A DNA stretch of 64,000 nt from Mucilaginibacter gracilis (GCF_003633615.1 NZ_RBKU01000001.1:806001-870000), one strand, 5' to 3'. Positions 54,429-63,602 are shown, counted from the first letter of the stretch. Notes: generated by a model not told the origin, from the sequence alone. Translations and numbers: made by a program.

Positions 54429-54718
54429 AGAGACTAACCCTATTATTGCTTGTCCTGCTTTACGGCATCGTCGCCCATGCACAGCCCGGCATAGACGAAA
54501 TGCAGCAGGCCAGGCAGGATCTGTCCAATTCGTTCTTTTCCGCGCTGGACTGTGCCTTAGTGATCGCCGCAATTTTCGGTATTACCGGGGCCATTAAAAT
54601 ATACCATAACTGGCAGGCGGGGAAGCCGCGCATCGATTCCGATGTAGCAGCCTGGTTTTATGCCGCCCTCTTTATGGTGCTCATGGGCGCGTTTCTCCGG
54701 GCCATTTTTGGTATTTGA
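54425..54718 (+). CDS. traE: DUF4134 family conjugal pilin-like protein (TraE type), copy 1
   Basis: A 97-residue exported membrane protein with signal peptide (LTLLLLVLLYGIVAHAQPG) and two further helices (DCALVIAAIFGITGAIKIYH; FYAALFMVLMGAFLRAIFGI). DUF4134 proteins are the TraE-type, pilin-like or VirB2-like parts of the Bacteroidota transfer channel. A second copy follows at 54816 and is truncated. A terminator-like hairpin separates the two. Expected length and motifs are kept here. Confidence 0.85.
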   Translation: MKRLTLLLLVLLYGIVAHAQPGIDEMQQARQDLSNSFFSALDCALVIAAIFGITGAIKIYHNWQAGKPRIDSDVAAWFYAALFMVLMGAFLRAIFGI

Positions 54719-54741
54719 TTCATGATTTATTGTCAAGGCGT

Positions 54742-54773
54742 AAGCGGTTCCCCAACAGGTGGCCGCTTTTTTT
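54742..54773 (+). terminator. Terminator-like hairpin between the two DUF4134 genes
   Basis: AAGCGG pairs with CCGCTT across a 15-base loop and is followed by a T run. Inside an operon it may serve as an attenuator that sets different levels for upstream and downstream genes. Confidence 0.55.
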
Positions 54774-54815
54774 ATGCCCAATCCTCACCTCAAATTTTTA
54801 ACAACCCAATTTTTT

Positions 54816-55046
54816 ATGCTTAACAAAATCAAATCTGTATTGGCGACAGCTATCCTATTCGTCCTGGCATCGGTACAAGCCTTTGCCCAAAGCGGTGTAA
54901 CCGGCCTGAACACAGCGACCTCAACCCTGCAAACCTACGTTGATCCCGTAACTAACATTTCCCTGGTCATCGGGGGAATAGTCGGGATCGTCGGCGCTAT
55001 CCGCGTCTACTCCAAGTGGAAACAGCGCCGAAACCACCCATCATAA
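54816..55046 (+). pseudogene. DUF4134 protein (TraE type), copy 2, C-terminally truncated
   Basis: A 76-codon frame from MLNKIKSVLATAILF with signal peptide, first helices (NISLVIGGIVGIVGAIRVYS) and KW. Normal family members go on for some 30-40 residues including a last membrane helix after KWNSGD-type sequence. Here KW is followed by an out-of-frame KQRRNHPS and a stop. One A fewer at about 55020 would give KWNSAET, continuing into a TraI-like sequence. So the gene ends at a deletion or fusion point. Confidence 0.7.
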
Positions 55047-55569
55047 GTATCTCGGAAATATCAACAGCAATCTGAATACGGTCAACACCAATGTCAGTAC
55101 CGTGGTCGCGGCACAAACCATCATTTATAACAGCCTGTCCAATGTAAACTCCGCACTAAAAGATGGCCTGGCTATTAAAAATATCACAGCTATGACCAGC
55201 GATATTATTTATTACCTGGGCAAGACGGCAGAAATAGCCAGGAATGATCCCGCCCTGCTCTTATTCGTTTCCCAATACCAGAATTACATAGGGCCGCATA
55301 TCACCGCCCTTGTCAGTGATATTTCAGGCTTTGTACTCAAAGAGGGCGATAATATGCTGGCCGACTATAATGCCCGCGACCAATTGCTGCGCAAGATCAT
55401 CCAGCAATTGCAGATCATCGACGGATTGGCTTATGGTGCCTGGAGCGCGATGCATTGGGCAGCCGAACGCGGCGTGCTGGCCTCCGCCAACCCTTTTGCC
55501 AAATGGATCAACAAAGACAAAAACTTTGCTGCCCAAATTATTTCCAACGCTAAGTTTTTGCGGCAATGA
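55021..55569 (+). pseudogene. traI-like: TraI-like conjugal protein, N-terminus lost
   Basis: An open frame that runs without start codon from the DUF4134 junction (NSAETTHHKYLGN) to its stop at 55569; a GTG at 55102 could only give a shorter product. It has NTVNTNVSTVVAAQTIIYNS, then SDIIYYLGKTAEIARNDPAL and GAWSAMHWAAERGVL. The normal TraI-type protein has a signal peptide and an N-terminal part missing here. Genes for DUF4133 (TraF) and the VirB4-like TraG ATPase, which normally stand between TraE and TraI, are also absent. The simplest reading is a deletion. Confidence 0.6.
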
Positions 55570-55629
55570 AAATTAATAACCCAGCAAAATTCTTGAATAC
55601 CGATAAGAACGATTAACTCATTCAAAACA

Positions 55630-56409
55630 ATGAAAAAACATGTAATGATCTTAGCTTTCAGCCTATTGCTTTCAGCTTCGTACGCACAGTCCGTCATCAA
55701 GGATGATGCCGTTGACAATCAAAGCCAGCGCATGGTTTTCCAGCAATGGGACCAAAATAAGTTCTACCCGAAGCCCGGATTCCTCAGTCTGAATCCATAT
55801 TACTGGTTGGTCTGGGGATTATTCGACCCCAACTATCACAAGACTGATTTAAGGCCGCTGAGCGCTAGCGGCCCGCAAACGCTGCGCCTCGCTTTGATCA
55901 GTTCTATGAACACCATCGACGGCAACTACAAGCTCAATTCGGATACTGTCCGCAATACTGCCTTATCCCAGATCGCTAATACGACAGGGGTAGTTTCCAG
56001 TGCTGATCCTTTGTGGTTACTATATTATAACCAGCAGTTTCAGCCCTTGCTGAACTATTCGGCTGCCACTATCCTCAGCCCTTTACCCGCCCAGGTCAGC
56101 ACAAAATTGGTTTCGGAAGGTACTTATGACTGGTACACCAATGAACTGGCTATGCTGAAGGAACGGGTGCAGGCCGCGCATAGCACGGACATGGACAGGG
56201 GTTCGCGCATCATGGCCTATTACCGGCTTTTGAAAGAGTACCGCGTATTGGCAGGAGTATGGGCTATCCGAACGTCAGCAGCACAAAAGGGCATTAACAT
56301 GACCGTACAACAGCAGCAACTACATACCGGGCAGGCAACGATTCCCGGATGGACTCCGAATACCGATGTACAGATCGCCAATGGTGTTTTAGCCAGGCGG
56401 CAGTATTAA
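55630..56409 (+). CDS. Exported conjugal-transfer hypothetical protein
   Basis: A 259-residue protein with a signal peptide (MILAFSLLLSASYAQ). The mature part is aromatic at first (NKFYPKPGFLSLNPYYWLVW), then helical (LLYYNQQFQPLLNYSAATIL, RIMAYYRLLKEYRVLAGVWA). I do not recognise a named domain. It occupies the place between TraI and TraJ, where Bacteroidota elements often encode an extra periplasmic or outer-membrane protein. It is complete and probably translated with traJ, 15 bp later. Confidence 0.65.
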   Translation: MKKHVMILAFSLLLSASYAQSVIKDDAVDNQSQRMVFQQWDQNKFYPKPGFLSLNPYYWLVWGLFDPNYHKTDLRPLSASGPQTLRLALISSMNTIDGNYKLNSDTVRNTALSQIANTTGVVSSADPLWLLYYNQQFQPLLNYSAATILSPLPAQVSTKLVSEGTYDWYTNELAMLKERVQAAHSTDMDRGSRIMAYYRLLKEYRVLAGVWAIRTSAAQKGINMTVQQQQLHTGQATIPGWTPNTDVQIANGVLARRQY

Positions 56410-56424
56410 CCTAATTAAAACCTG

Positions 56425-57133
56425 ATGATGAATAAAAAACGATTGGCAGTGCTGGCGATATTATTATTGACCGGCACTTTTTGTTTTGCGCAAACCGCAA
56501 CTGTGGATACCAGCGCCTATAAACAGTCCCTGCAATTCCTGCAAGGCGATGGTGTTTATGAAACCGGTGTGATGGCTTTTCTTACCGGCCTCAAAGATTC
56601 CATCTGGACACACTTTGATTTATTTATTACTGATGCTAAGGCATTGGCAGCCATTTTCATGATCATATTCTTTTCCATCAAAAGTTATGAAATGATGGTA
56701 GGCGACAAAAAAATGGAGATCATGCCGCTTTTGCGGCCTTTTGGTTTGGCTATGATCATTTTGTGGTGGGGCACATTCGTGAAGGTCGTCGAATATCCCA
56801 CTAAAGTCATTGCCAGCACCACTTCAGAAATGTTTGAAAGTGAACAAAGCATCGTAGATGACCTGCGCTTTCAGCGGGCGAACCTGATGCTGGCGGTTGC
56901 CAATTCCCTGTATACCTTCCAGGCACAGACCGAAGTGGCTGAAAAGGAAAGCGATACCTGGTACGGGCAGGCGTGGGATTCCGTAACCAGCACGGTCAAG
57001 GAAGGAATTTCCACCGTTGTGCAACCCTTACTGGAATTAAAGAACCGGCTGACGGTCGGTCTGCAATTATTATTTACCCAACTATTGGAGATATTAGGTA
57101 TCTGGATACTCCGGATTTCGGTATATATCATAT
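56425..57133 (+). CDS. traJ: TraJ, first exon (interrupted by a group II intron)
   Basis: The 5' 709 bp of traJ, a VirB6-like polytopic inner-membrane protein of the transfer channel. It has a signal peptide, a helix AIFMIIFFSIKSYEMMVGDK-like and AMIILWWGTFVKVVEYP, a periplasmic helical loop (FQAQTEVAEKESDTWYG), and a segment leading to ISVYII, where the intron begins. Reading on without splicing gives a stop at 57156. Joining to 59612 gives ISVYII-F-M-IQIIYSS and 389 residues in all, as in related TraJ proteins. Function needs splicing of the intron. Confidence 0.85.
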
Positions 57134-59611
57134 GTGCGCCCGTCCAGGCTGTGTAATAAATATGTCTTTGGCAAGACATCAGGCAAGTATTCCAACTGCC
57201 TGTCATCATCCGACTTATCTGTTGAGAGAAATCGATCAGGGAGTGTAGCATGTCGGAAAAGTCATAAGTCAGGAAGTTATCATCCTGCGACTGAATGATG
57301 GAGATGAAAAGATAGATATAAGGATAAAGTCCGAATTGATTGAATAGTAATCCGAGCGGTCGTTGTAGAGCCTGTGGCGTAAGATAACTAAACTCGCCAC
57401 ATTACGGTACTTCTCTATTGAAGATGAGTAGGAGAAGCAGGAATAAACTGTAACGCAACCATAGTAAATGGTAAAGGATGGAAACCATATCCGACAATCT
57501 ATCACGCCATAGTTATTACATAGCAAACGGGGATTACCTAAGTCGGAATGCCGCTGGCGCGGCTATAAAGCGCAGGCTTTTGAATATCCGATATGGTAAC
57601 GGAGCTTCCGTAGTAGTCCGAGCAAGGGAAAGCCTTGTACATGGCGAAGGGAAGCAGTTAAAGGTTTAATACAATTAATGAACAATGTGTGAGACATTAT
57701 GAGAAATTCATCGAAAGTATTAAACGGTCTATCGAAGCATGGACCGCAAGCGGACTATAGGTATGAAAGACTCTATAGGTTATTGTTTAACGAAGAAATG
57801 TTCTTCACTGCTTATCAACGCATTTATGCGAAAGAAGGCAACATGACGGAAGGTTCCGACGGAAAAACAATAGACGAAATGAGCCTTGACCGTATCAAGC
57901 AGTTAATTGAATTGCTAAGGACAGAAACCTATCAACCCCAACCTGCAAGACGGGTGTACATTCCGAAGAAAAACGGAAAAATGCGCCCTTTAGGTATTCC
58001 ATCTTTTGACGACAAATTAGTGCAAGAGGTAGTGCGAACTATGTTAGAAGCTATTTATGAAGGACAGTTCTTGGACTGTTCACACGGCTTCAGACCTAAG
58101 CGTAGCTGCCACACGGCACTAACGAAGATTCAAAAGACATTTACCGGAGCGAAATGGTTCATCGAAGGAGATATTAAAGGCTTCTTCGATAATATCGACC
58201 ACGAGGTTTTAATAAATATCCTCAAGGAACGAATTTCAGACGACCGTTTCCTACGATTAATAAGGAAATTCCTTAAAGCAGGTTATATCGAAGACTGGAC
58301 GTTTCACAACACCTACAGCGGCACCCCGCAAGGTGGAATTGTCAGTCCAATTTTGGCAAACATCTATCTGGATAAATTAGACAGGTATGTTATGGAATAT
58401 GTCAAAAGCTTTGACAGGGGCTTGATTAAAAGACGCCTTAGCTTTCAAAGGACACTTGATAGCAGAAAGCTTGTGGTAAAGCGAAAACTTAAAGTTGTAG
58501 AAGACGCTAATGAACGTCTTGAATTAGTTAAAAAAATCAAAGAGATTGATAAGCAAAAGATGTCTATCCCTGCTTGTGATGAAATGGATAGCGATTACCG
58601 AAGACTGAAATATGTAAGATATGCGGATGATTTTCTAATTGGTGTGATTGGAAGTAAAGAAGATAGTAAACGAATTAAAGAGGATATCAAAACCTTTCTT
58701 GAATCCAAACTAAAACTGGAACTATCCGAAGAAAAGACCCTAATTACGCATACGGAAAAACCCGCCAAATTTCTTGGGTATGAAGTAACGGTAAACAAAT
58801 CTAATCTTGCAAAGCGAAACATTGATGGAGAATTGGTAAGGACATACAATAAAAAAGTATATCTAAGCCTTAACATGGACACCATTAAAAAGAAACTCTT
58901 CGACTTCGAAGTTCTGGAAATCAAACGGAACGAGGGAAAAGAAGTGTGGAAAGCAAGGGAAAGAAGCAAGAGCTTACACAATGATGATTTGGAAATCCTC
59001 CAAACTTATAATTATACCATAAGAGGATTTCATAACTACTTTGCTATTGCGAACAATAGCGCACTCCTAAGCCGTTTTAGGTACATAATGCAGTACAGTA
59101 TGTACAAAACATTTGCTGCAAAATATCGCAGCAGCGTACCTGAAATAGCACGTAAATACGTAAAAAACGGAGTGTTTACAGTTCAATATGCCAATAAAAA
59201 TGGCGATGTAAAAAGCCAATCATTCTACAACGAGAGTTTTAAAAGAAGAAATCCTGCAACAGATGTGCAATTAGACGCAAATCTCACTGTCTATCATTCC
59301 AAAAATAGTTTGATAGACAGGCTTAAAGCCGAAAAATGTGAAATATGCGGAGCAGAGGAAACATTGGAGATGCATCACGTCAGAAAACTCAAAGACCTAA
59401 AAGGCAAAACACATGTCGAAAAGGTTATGAGGGCGAGATACAGAAAGACCATTGCCCTTTGCAAAAGTTGTCATGTCAAAACACACGCAGGAACGATAGA
59501 CTAACTCTTTAATGGAGAGCCGGATACGCTGAAAGGTGTAAGTCCGGTTCGGGGGCGAGCATTTGAAAACCTACCATAGCAATATGGCAAGGCGTTGGGT
59601 GCTTAGCCTAC
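57134..59611 (+). mobile_element. Group II intron inside traJ (ML-like class)
   Basis: A 2478 bp intron. The 5' end GTGCGCCC is canonical. Domain V is a 34-base hairpin at 59517-59550 (starts GAGCCGGATA, ends AAGTCCGGTTC). Domain VI contains AGCAATATGGCAAGGCG, close in design to that of the lactococcal Ll.LtrB intron, and a bulged A seven bases before the end. The 3' end CCTAC fits the AY rule and is the choice that restores the traJ frame. The first 565 bases are the structured domains. Target-site duplications are not expected for retrohoming. Confidence 0.85.
57699..59504 (+). CDS. ltrA: Group II intron reverse transcriptase/maturase with HNH domain
   Basis: A complete 601-residue intron-encoded protein. 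RT motifs are PARRVYIPKKNGKMRPLGIP, FIEGDIKGFFDNIDHEVL and the catalytic RYADDFLIGVIG near residue 307. A maturase X domain follows (YTIRGFHNYFAIANNSALL) and an HNH nuclease with CEICGAEE, EMHHVRKL and CKSCHVKTHAG. Insertion of a charged region (about residues 235-300) between RT blocks is visible. It differs in class from the protein in the intron at 10859, so the window has two unrelated introns. Confidence 0.95.
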   Translation: MRNSSKVLNGLSKHGPQADYRYERLYRLLFNEEMFFTAYQRIYAKEGNMTEGSDGKTIDEMSLDRIKQLIELLRTETYQPQPARRVYIPKKNGKMRPLGIPSFDDKLVQEVVRTMLEAIYEGQFLDCSHGFRPKRSCHTALTKIQKTFTGAKWFIEGDIKGFFDNIDHEVLINILKERISDDRFLRLIRKFLKAGYIEDWTFHNTYSGTPQGGIVSPILANIYLDKLDRYVMEYVKSFDRGLIKRRLSFQRTLDSRKLVVKRKLKVVEDANERLELVKKIKEIDKQKMSIPACDEMDSDYRRLKYVRYADDFLIGVIGSKEDSKRIKEDIKTFLESKLKLELSEEKTLITHTEKPAKFLGYEVTVNKSNLAKRNIDGELVRTYNKKVYLSLNMDTIKKKLFDFEVLEIKRNEGKEVWKARERSKSLHNDDLEILQTYNYTIRGFHNYFAIANNSALLSRFRYIMQYSMYKTFAAKYRSSVPEIARKYVKNGVFTVQYANKNGDVKSQSFYNESFKRRNPATDVQLDANLTVYHSKNSLIDRLKAEKCEICGAEETLEMHHVRKLKDLKGKTHVEKVMRARYRKTIALCKSCHVKTHAGTID

Positions 59612-60072
59612 TTATGATCCAGATTATTTATTCCTCCATCCTGGTCATTCTCGGCCCTTTTGCCGTCGCAGCCAGTATTTTGCCCGCTTTTCGCGATAGC
59701 TTCAGCACCTGGATCGCACGGTTTATTTCGGTGAGCCTTTATTCCGGGATCGGATACCTAATCATGTACCTCTGCGGCCTGATGCAGGAATATGCTTTGC
59801 AATCCGAGATCAGCAAATACCAGGTATTAGTCGGCACTAATGGCACAGCGGCTGATATGGCAAAAATGGCCGTATTTGCGGGTAACGGCATCTTATCATT
59901 CGGAACAGTGATCGTGGTATTCCTGATCGGTGCCGTATGTATGTTTACCGTGCCAAGCATTTCGACGTGGATCATTTCTACTTCGGGTATCAGTTCCGCT
60001 ACTTCCAGCTTTGGGCGCGGTGCCGCTACTGTTGCCGGGGTAGCCCGAAAGGCATCCGGCTCTTTCCTTTAA
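59612..60072 (+). CDS. traJ: TraJ, second exon
   Basis: The 3' 461 bp of traJ. It encodes helices IQIIYSSILVILGPFAVAAS, ISVSLYSGIGYLIMYLCGLM and FGTVIVVFLIGAVCMFTVPS, then an Ala/Ser/Gly tail (SSFGRGAATVAGVARKA) typical of TraJ. The frame is open upstream of the splice point too, which could give a spurious start at 59563. The exact splice point rests on the intron 3' consensus and on the reading frame. A terminator-like hairpin follows before traK. Confidence 0.82.
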
Positions 60073-60093
60073 GCAGTCTCCCTTTTCATTCAC

Positions 60094-60126
60094 CGGGCTG
60101 CCCTTAACCGGGGCGGCCTTTTTTAT
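60094..60126 (+). terminator. Terminator-like hairpin between traJ and traK
   Basis: GGGCTGCCC and GGGGCGGCC form a G/C-rich stem around TTAACC with a T6 run after. It lies inside the tra operon, so it may be an attenuator. Confidence 0.5.
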
Positions 60127-60138
60127 TCCCTCAATTTT

Positions 60139-60753
60139 ATGATCGTCAAAAATATAGAAGCCAAAATACGGCTGGCTACTTACATCGCTTTCGGCAGCCT
60201 GCTCACTGCCTTGCTGATGGACGTTGCAGGTATGGCTTATGCCTACAAAATGGTCAGTAACGCCCAGCGCAGCATTTATATCCTGGATAAAAATATCCCC
60301 ATCATGGCTACGCAGACCGATATAGCTATGAATCGTCCAGCGGAATACCGGGCAGACGTTGACCTTTTCCATTCGCTGTTCTTTTCCCTCACGCCTGATG
60401 ACAAATACATCGAATACCAGATCAAAAAGGCGATGTACCTGATTGACGAATCAGGGATGCAGCAATACAACAACCTGCGCGAGAACGGCTATTTCAATTC
60501 TATTCTTTCTTCCAGTTCGGTACTCACGCTCCAAACCGATTCGGTGGTGCTGGACATGTCCGCCAGGCACTTCCGTTATTACGGCAAGCTGAAAATCGAC
60601 CGGCGCAGTTCCACGGTCGTGCGCTCTCTCATTACCGAAGGGGGCTTAAAGGACATTCCGCGCAGCGACAATAATCCTCACGGCGTACTCATCACCAATT
60701 GGAAAACCATAGAAAACAAAGACCTGTCTGATGCTCAAAAAACTAACTTCTAA
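60139..60753 (+). CDS. traK: TraK, VirB8-like conjugal protein
   Basis: A 204-residue inner-membrane protein with an N-terminal helix (YIAFGSLLTALLMDVAGMAY) and a periplasmic domain with NTF2-like features (RADVDLFHSLFFSLTPDDKY, ESGMQQYNNLRENGYFN, VLDMSARHFRYYGKLKIDR). It is full length for TraK of Bacteroidota elements and stands in the expected place after traJ. It overlaps the next gene by 23 bp. It joins the inner-membrane platform of the channel. Confidence 0.92.
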   Translation: MIVKNIEAKIRLATYIAFGSLLTALLMDVAGMAYAYKMVSNAQRSIYILDKNIPIMATQTDIAMNRPAEYRADVDLFHSLFFSLTPDDKYIEYQIKKAMYLIDESGMQQYNNLRENGYFNSILSSSSVLTLQTDSVVLDMSARHFRYYGKLKIDRRSSTVVRSLITEGGLKDIPRSDNNPHGVLITNWKTIENKDLSDAQKTNF

Positions 60754-61156
60754 CCGGGATCCCAAGGATACCCTGTTAAGCGAATTAAAAAAGGAGTTTG
60801 GCAGCTATTATACCAAGGCAGCAGGCAAAGGGCAGCATTTTGTTGACCGTTTTCCACGCTTTGTATTCAGCAGCATGATCGTATTGATGCTGGTTTCGGC
60901 TGGCTTGTCCTTTACCGTGTTCCGGAATAAAGAGCCGGTGATCAATAAAAAAGCCCCCGCAGCACAAAAAAGCAGCTCATTGACCACAGGGTTAGGCCAG
61001 TTACTGCAAACAGGCGAGTCGCTCCGCGAAACCATTGCCCTGAAACGGCAGGTGGATAGCCTGATCGCAAAAAAGACCCTGACCAACGCGGACAGCGCCG
61101 CGCTCGAAAAAGCGCTGGATAAGCTCCAACAATTAAACAAACAATTTAAGCCATGA
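60731..61156 (+). CDS. traL: TraL-type small conjugal membrane protein
   Basis: A 141-residue protein with one membrane helix (VFSSMIVLMLVSAGLSFTVF, about 46-65), a basic N-terminal cytoplasmic part, and a coiled-coil-like C-terminus (IALKRQVDSLIAKKTLTNAD, SAALEKALDKLQQLNKQF). It overlaps traK by 23 bp and traM by 4 bp, which fixes its place between them as TraL. TraL is poorly conserved and thought to be a small periplasmic part of the channel. The identity rests mainly on position. Confidence 0.75.
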   Translation: MLKKLTSNRDPKDTLLSELKKEFGSYYTKAAGKGQHFVDRFPRFVFSSMIVLMLVSAGLSFTVFRNKEPVINKKAPAAQKSSSLTTGLGQLLQTGESLRETIALKRQVDSLIAKKTLTNADSAALEKALDKLQQLNKQFKP

Positions 61157-62343
61157 CCATCAATTTAAAACAACCCAAGTATGTTTTGCCCATGCTCGTG
61201 CTGCCATTCCTGCTTTTGTTCTTTGCCGTGTACCACAGCAGCGCGGGCAAAAAAAAGCCGGATGTCCAAAAAACAAATGCCATCAATGCATCCGTAGGCG
61301 ACGTCGCGCCATCGATCAAAAAGAAGCGCCTGGACGGCAAACTGGACGCTTTTCGCAATACCTATAAAGACGCGGACGGATTGACCGCCGTTAACCCGAT
61401 ACCAACCGAACAATCGGGCGGCGCGGCTTATGGCAGTAAGTACAGCGACCGGGAAAAGAAAACGCTGGATTCGATCAGCCAGGCTATGAAGCAGAAATAT
61501 GCGGCCTTAGCAGTGCAGGGCAAACGAAGCGCAAAACCACCCGGTGGGATTTCTACACAGGATCAGGCCTTAGCCAAGGCACTGAATACCTTGCAGCGGC
61601 AACGGGAAAGCGCTGCTTACCGCAACAAGGCCACACCGCCTCCAAAGGAAAAAGACCCGCTGGAAATATTTAAGCAGCAAATGGCCTATATGGACAGCGT
61701 CGGTAAGTTGAACGACCCGGCTTATAAAGCGGAAAGGCAGAAAAAGGAAGCGGAAACAAAGGCGAAGGCGGCGGCTAAACAGGCCATAGAAAATACACTG
61801 GCGGTCAGTAAGGCCGATTACGCCTCGTCCGATTTCAATACCGTGCTGCCGGAACAACACCCCGGATTGATGACGGCAGTGATCGACGAGAACGTGACCG
61901 GCTACGCCGGTTCCCGCATCCGGCTGCGTTTGCTCGAAGATATTAAGGCAGGTAACGCCCTGGTCAAAAAGGACACGTATATCTACGCGCTGATCAGCGG
62001 ATTTTCCGGCCAGCGGGTAACGCTCACCATCAAATCCATCCTGTACAACGGTCAATTATTACCCGTTAAGCTGGATGTGTATGATATGGACGGACTATTG
62101 GGCCTTTATGTCCCCTCATCGCAATTCCGGGACTTCACCAAAGACCTCGGCACCAACAGCATACAAGGGGTGAGCATCGACGGCAATTCCCAGAACGGCA
62201 GCCAGTTCCTGATGAGTACCGCCGACAAGCTGTTTCAATCTACCTCTACCGCCATAGCATCGGCCATCCGCAAGAACAAGGCGAAGATCAAATACAATTC
62301 TTACATCTATTTAATTGACACCCACGCGCAAACCGCGCAATAA
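61153..62343 (+). CDS. traM: TraM, VirB10-like conjugal protein
   Basis: A 396-residue protein with one N-terminal membrane helix (YVLPMLVLPFLLLFFAVYHS), a Lys/Ala-rich middle (QKKEAETKAKAAAKQAIENT) and a C-terminal VirB10-like beta domain (VTGYAGSRIRLRLLEDIKAG, GQRVTLTIKSILYNGQLLPV). This is the normal plan of TraM in Bacteroidota conjugative transposons. It spans from the inner membrane to the outer-membrane pore. It overlaps traL by 4 bp and precedes traN by 9 bp. It is complete. Confidence 0.92.
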   Translation: MTINLKQPKYVLPMLVLPFLLLFFAVYHSSAGKKKPDVQKTNAINASVGDVAPSIKKKRLDGKLDAFRNTYKDADGLTAVNPIPTEQSGGAAYGSKYSDREKKTLDSISQAMKQKYAALAVQGKRSAKPPGGISTQDQALAKALNTLQRQRESAAYRNKATPPPKEKDPLEIFKQQMAYMDSVGKLNDPAYKAERQKKEAETKAKAAAKQAIENTLAVSKADYASSDFNTVLPEQHPGLMTAVIDENVTGYAGSRIRLRLLEDIKAGNALVKKDTYIYALISGFSGQRVTLTIKSILYNGQLLPVKLDVYDMDGLLGLYVPSSQFRDFTKDLGTNSIQGVSIDGNSQNGSQFLMSTADKLFQSTSTAIASAIRKNKAKIKYNSYIYLIDTHAQTAQ

Positions 62344-62352
62344 CTCTTAACC

Positions 62353-63204
62353 ATGAAAAAGCTGATCATTTTAACCGCTATCATTATAGCGGCACTGCAA
62401 TCCCATGCCCAAAAAATAAATTTAGCCGATGGTGTCCGTAAGAGCGACCTGCCGGTCATTTACCTGCCGGACAGCCTTTCAGTGCATTTTATCTCACCGG
62501 AGCCGATACAGTACGTCGATATTTCCAGCAACAGCATCGCGGGTGACCTGCCAGTTAAAAATGTGCTGCGAATCAAATACCGCACAGATTCGGCGAAGCG
62601 CGTTTTTCCGCATGATGCGGTCGTCACCATCGTCGGCGAAAAGTTCATGGCACAATACCATGTCATTTATTCGGCAGAACCGCAGGGCGGCGCTGTTCAG
62701 ACTGATATAGAGATCAATCCTGCCGATACGCGCCCGCTGGACTTTCCCGGTATAAGCCTCTCCCAACCGGAACTCAGAAAATATGCTTTCGGGATATTGA
62801 ATAAAAAGCCGGAAAAACACCTGGCGCACAGTAAGGCCTACGGGATCAAAGCCAACCTGAACCATGCCTATACGCTCGGCGACTACATCTTTCTTGACCT
62901 GAGTTTTGAGAACAGTACGAACCTTAGCTATAGCATAGAGGGCATCCGCTTTAAGATCAATGATAAAAAGGTCAATAAGGCAACTACAGTGCAATCCCTG
63001 GAGATCAGGCCGGATTTTACCCTACTTACCGTTCCCGCCTTTAAAAGACATTACCGCAACGTCTTTGTGTTCAAAAAATTCACTTTCCCCGGCAACAAAG
63101 TGCTGCAAGCAGAAATGAGCGAACAGCAGCTTTCCGGCAGGGTGATCACGCTGGGCATCACCTACAAAGATGTGCTGGAAGCCGACACCATTCCCTTACC
63201 CTAA
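62353..63204 (+). CDS. traN: TraN, VirB9-like conjugal protein (DUF4138)
   Basis: A 283-residue exported protein with signal peptide (IILTAIIIAALQSHAQKINL) and the DUF4138 core: YLPDSLSVHFISPEPIQYVD, GDLPVKNVLRIKYRTDSA and VTIVGEKFMAQYHVIYSAEP, then a C-terminal beta domain with FKRHYRNVFVFKKFTFPGN. It is full length. TraN forms the outer-membrane pore with TraM. It follows traM by 9 bp. No oddity was found. Confidence 0.93.
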   Translation: MKKLIILTAIIIAALQSHAQKINLADGVRKSDLPVIYLPDSLSVHFISPEPIQYVDISSNSIAGDLPVKNVLRIKYRTDSAKRVFPHDAVVTIVGEKFMAQYHVIYSAEPQGGAVQTDIEINPADTRPLDFPGISLSQPELRKYAFGILNKKPEKHLAHSKAYGIKANLNHAYTLGDYIFLDLSFENSTNLSYSIEGIRFKINDKKVNKATTVQSLEIRPDFTLLTVPAFKRHYRNVFVFKKFTFPGNKVLQAEMSEQQLSGRVITLGITYKDVLEADTIPLP

Positions 63205-63215
63205 TTTTTTAAGCC

Positions 63216-63602
63216 ATGATCACAGAACTGGAAAAATTGCAGCGCAGGCTGGCCGGCCTCGACCCCAGCCTATACGTCCGTTTACAGGACGAGCGGCAAG
63301 TAACCGAATACCTGAACAGCTTTCTGCGGATACCGGAACCGGAAGAAGCTTTATGCAACGTGCTTTCAGGCTCCTGCTATGAATACCTCGACAGCCTGAT
63401 GGAAGAAGAATTTGAAGAGGAATACCTGCGTTTCAGCAGTGCGGGTATCCTGACCTACGAGCTGATCAACCTGGTGCTGGTCTGCGCTCCGGTGTTCCAG
63501 GAGTACAGCTTTCCAGAAAACGAGGATGACCGGATGCTGCGCTACGCCATCATCGGCACCGTTGCGGAATACCTGAAAGGAGGAATGGAAAATGGCCTTT
63601 AA
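63216..63602 (+). CDS. Hypothetical acidic small protein
   Basis: A 128-residue acidic protein with no signal or membrane helix. Leu- and Glu-rich helices run throughout (ELEKLQRRLAGLDPSLYVRL, CYEYLDSLMEEEFEEEYLRF, DRMLRYAIIGTVAEYLKGGM). I do not recognise the family. It lies 11 bp after traN and overlaps the next large gene by 11 bp, so it may act with that methylase/helicase, or be an anti-restriction-type acidic protein; both ideas are inference. Confidence 0.6.
   Translation: MITELEKLQRRLAGLDPSLYVRLQDERQVTEYLNSFLRIPEPEEALCNVLSGSCYEYLDSLMEEEFEEEYLRFSSAGILTYELINLVLVCAPVFQEYSFPENEDDRMLRYAIIGTVAEYLKGGMENGL

Noticed and set aside
54087..54572. Minus-strand 161-codon frame
   Set aside because: Shadow of two coupled tra genes; Arg/Pro-rich composition and no motifs.
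59582..59585. Group II intron 3' end placed just after AGCAATAT
   Set aside because: It would leave the two traJ parts out of frame and cut domain VI; the CCTAC end at 59611 keeps both the frame and the Ll.LtrB-like domain VI.
61570..62055. Minus-strand 161-codon frame
   Set aside because: Shadow of traM; composition reflects the opposite strand.
62494..62994. Minus-strand 166-codon frame
   Set aside because: Shadow of traN, which has clear DUF4138 motifs.
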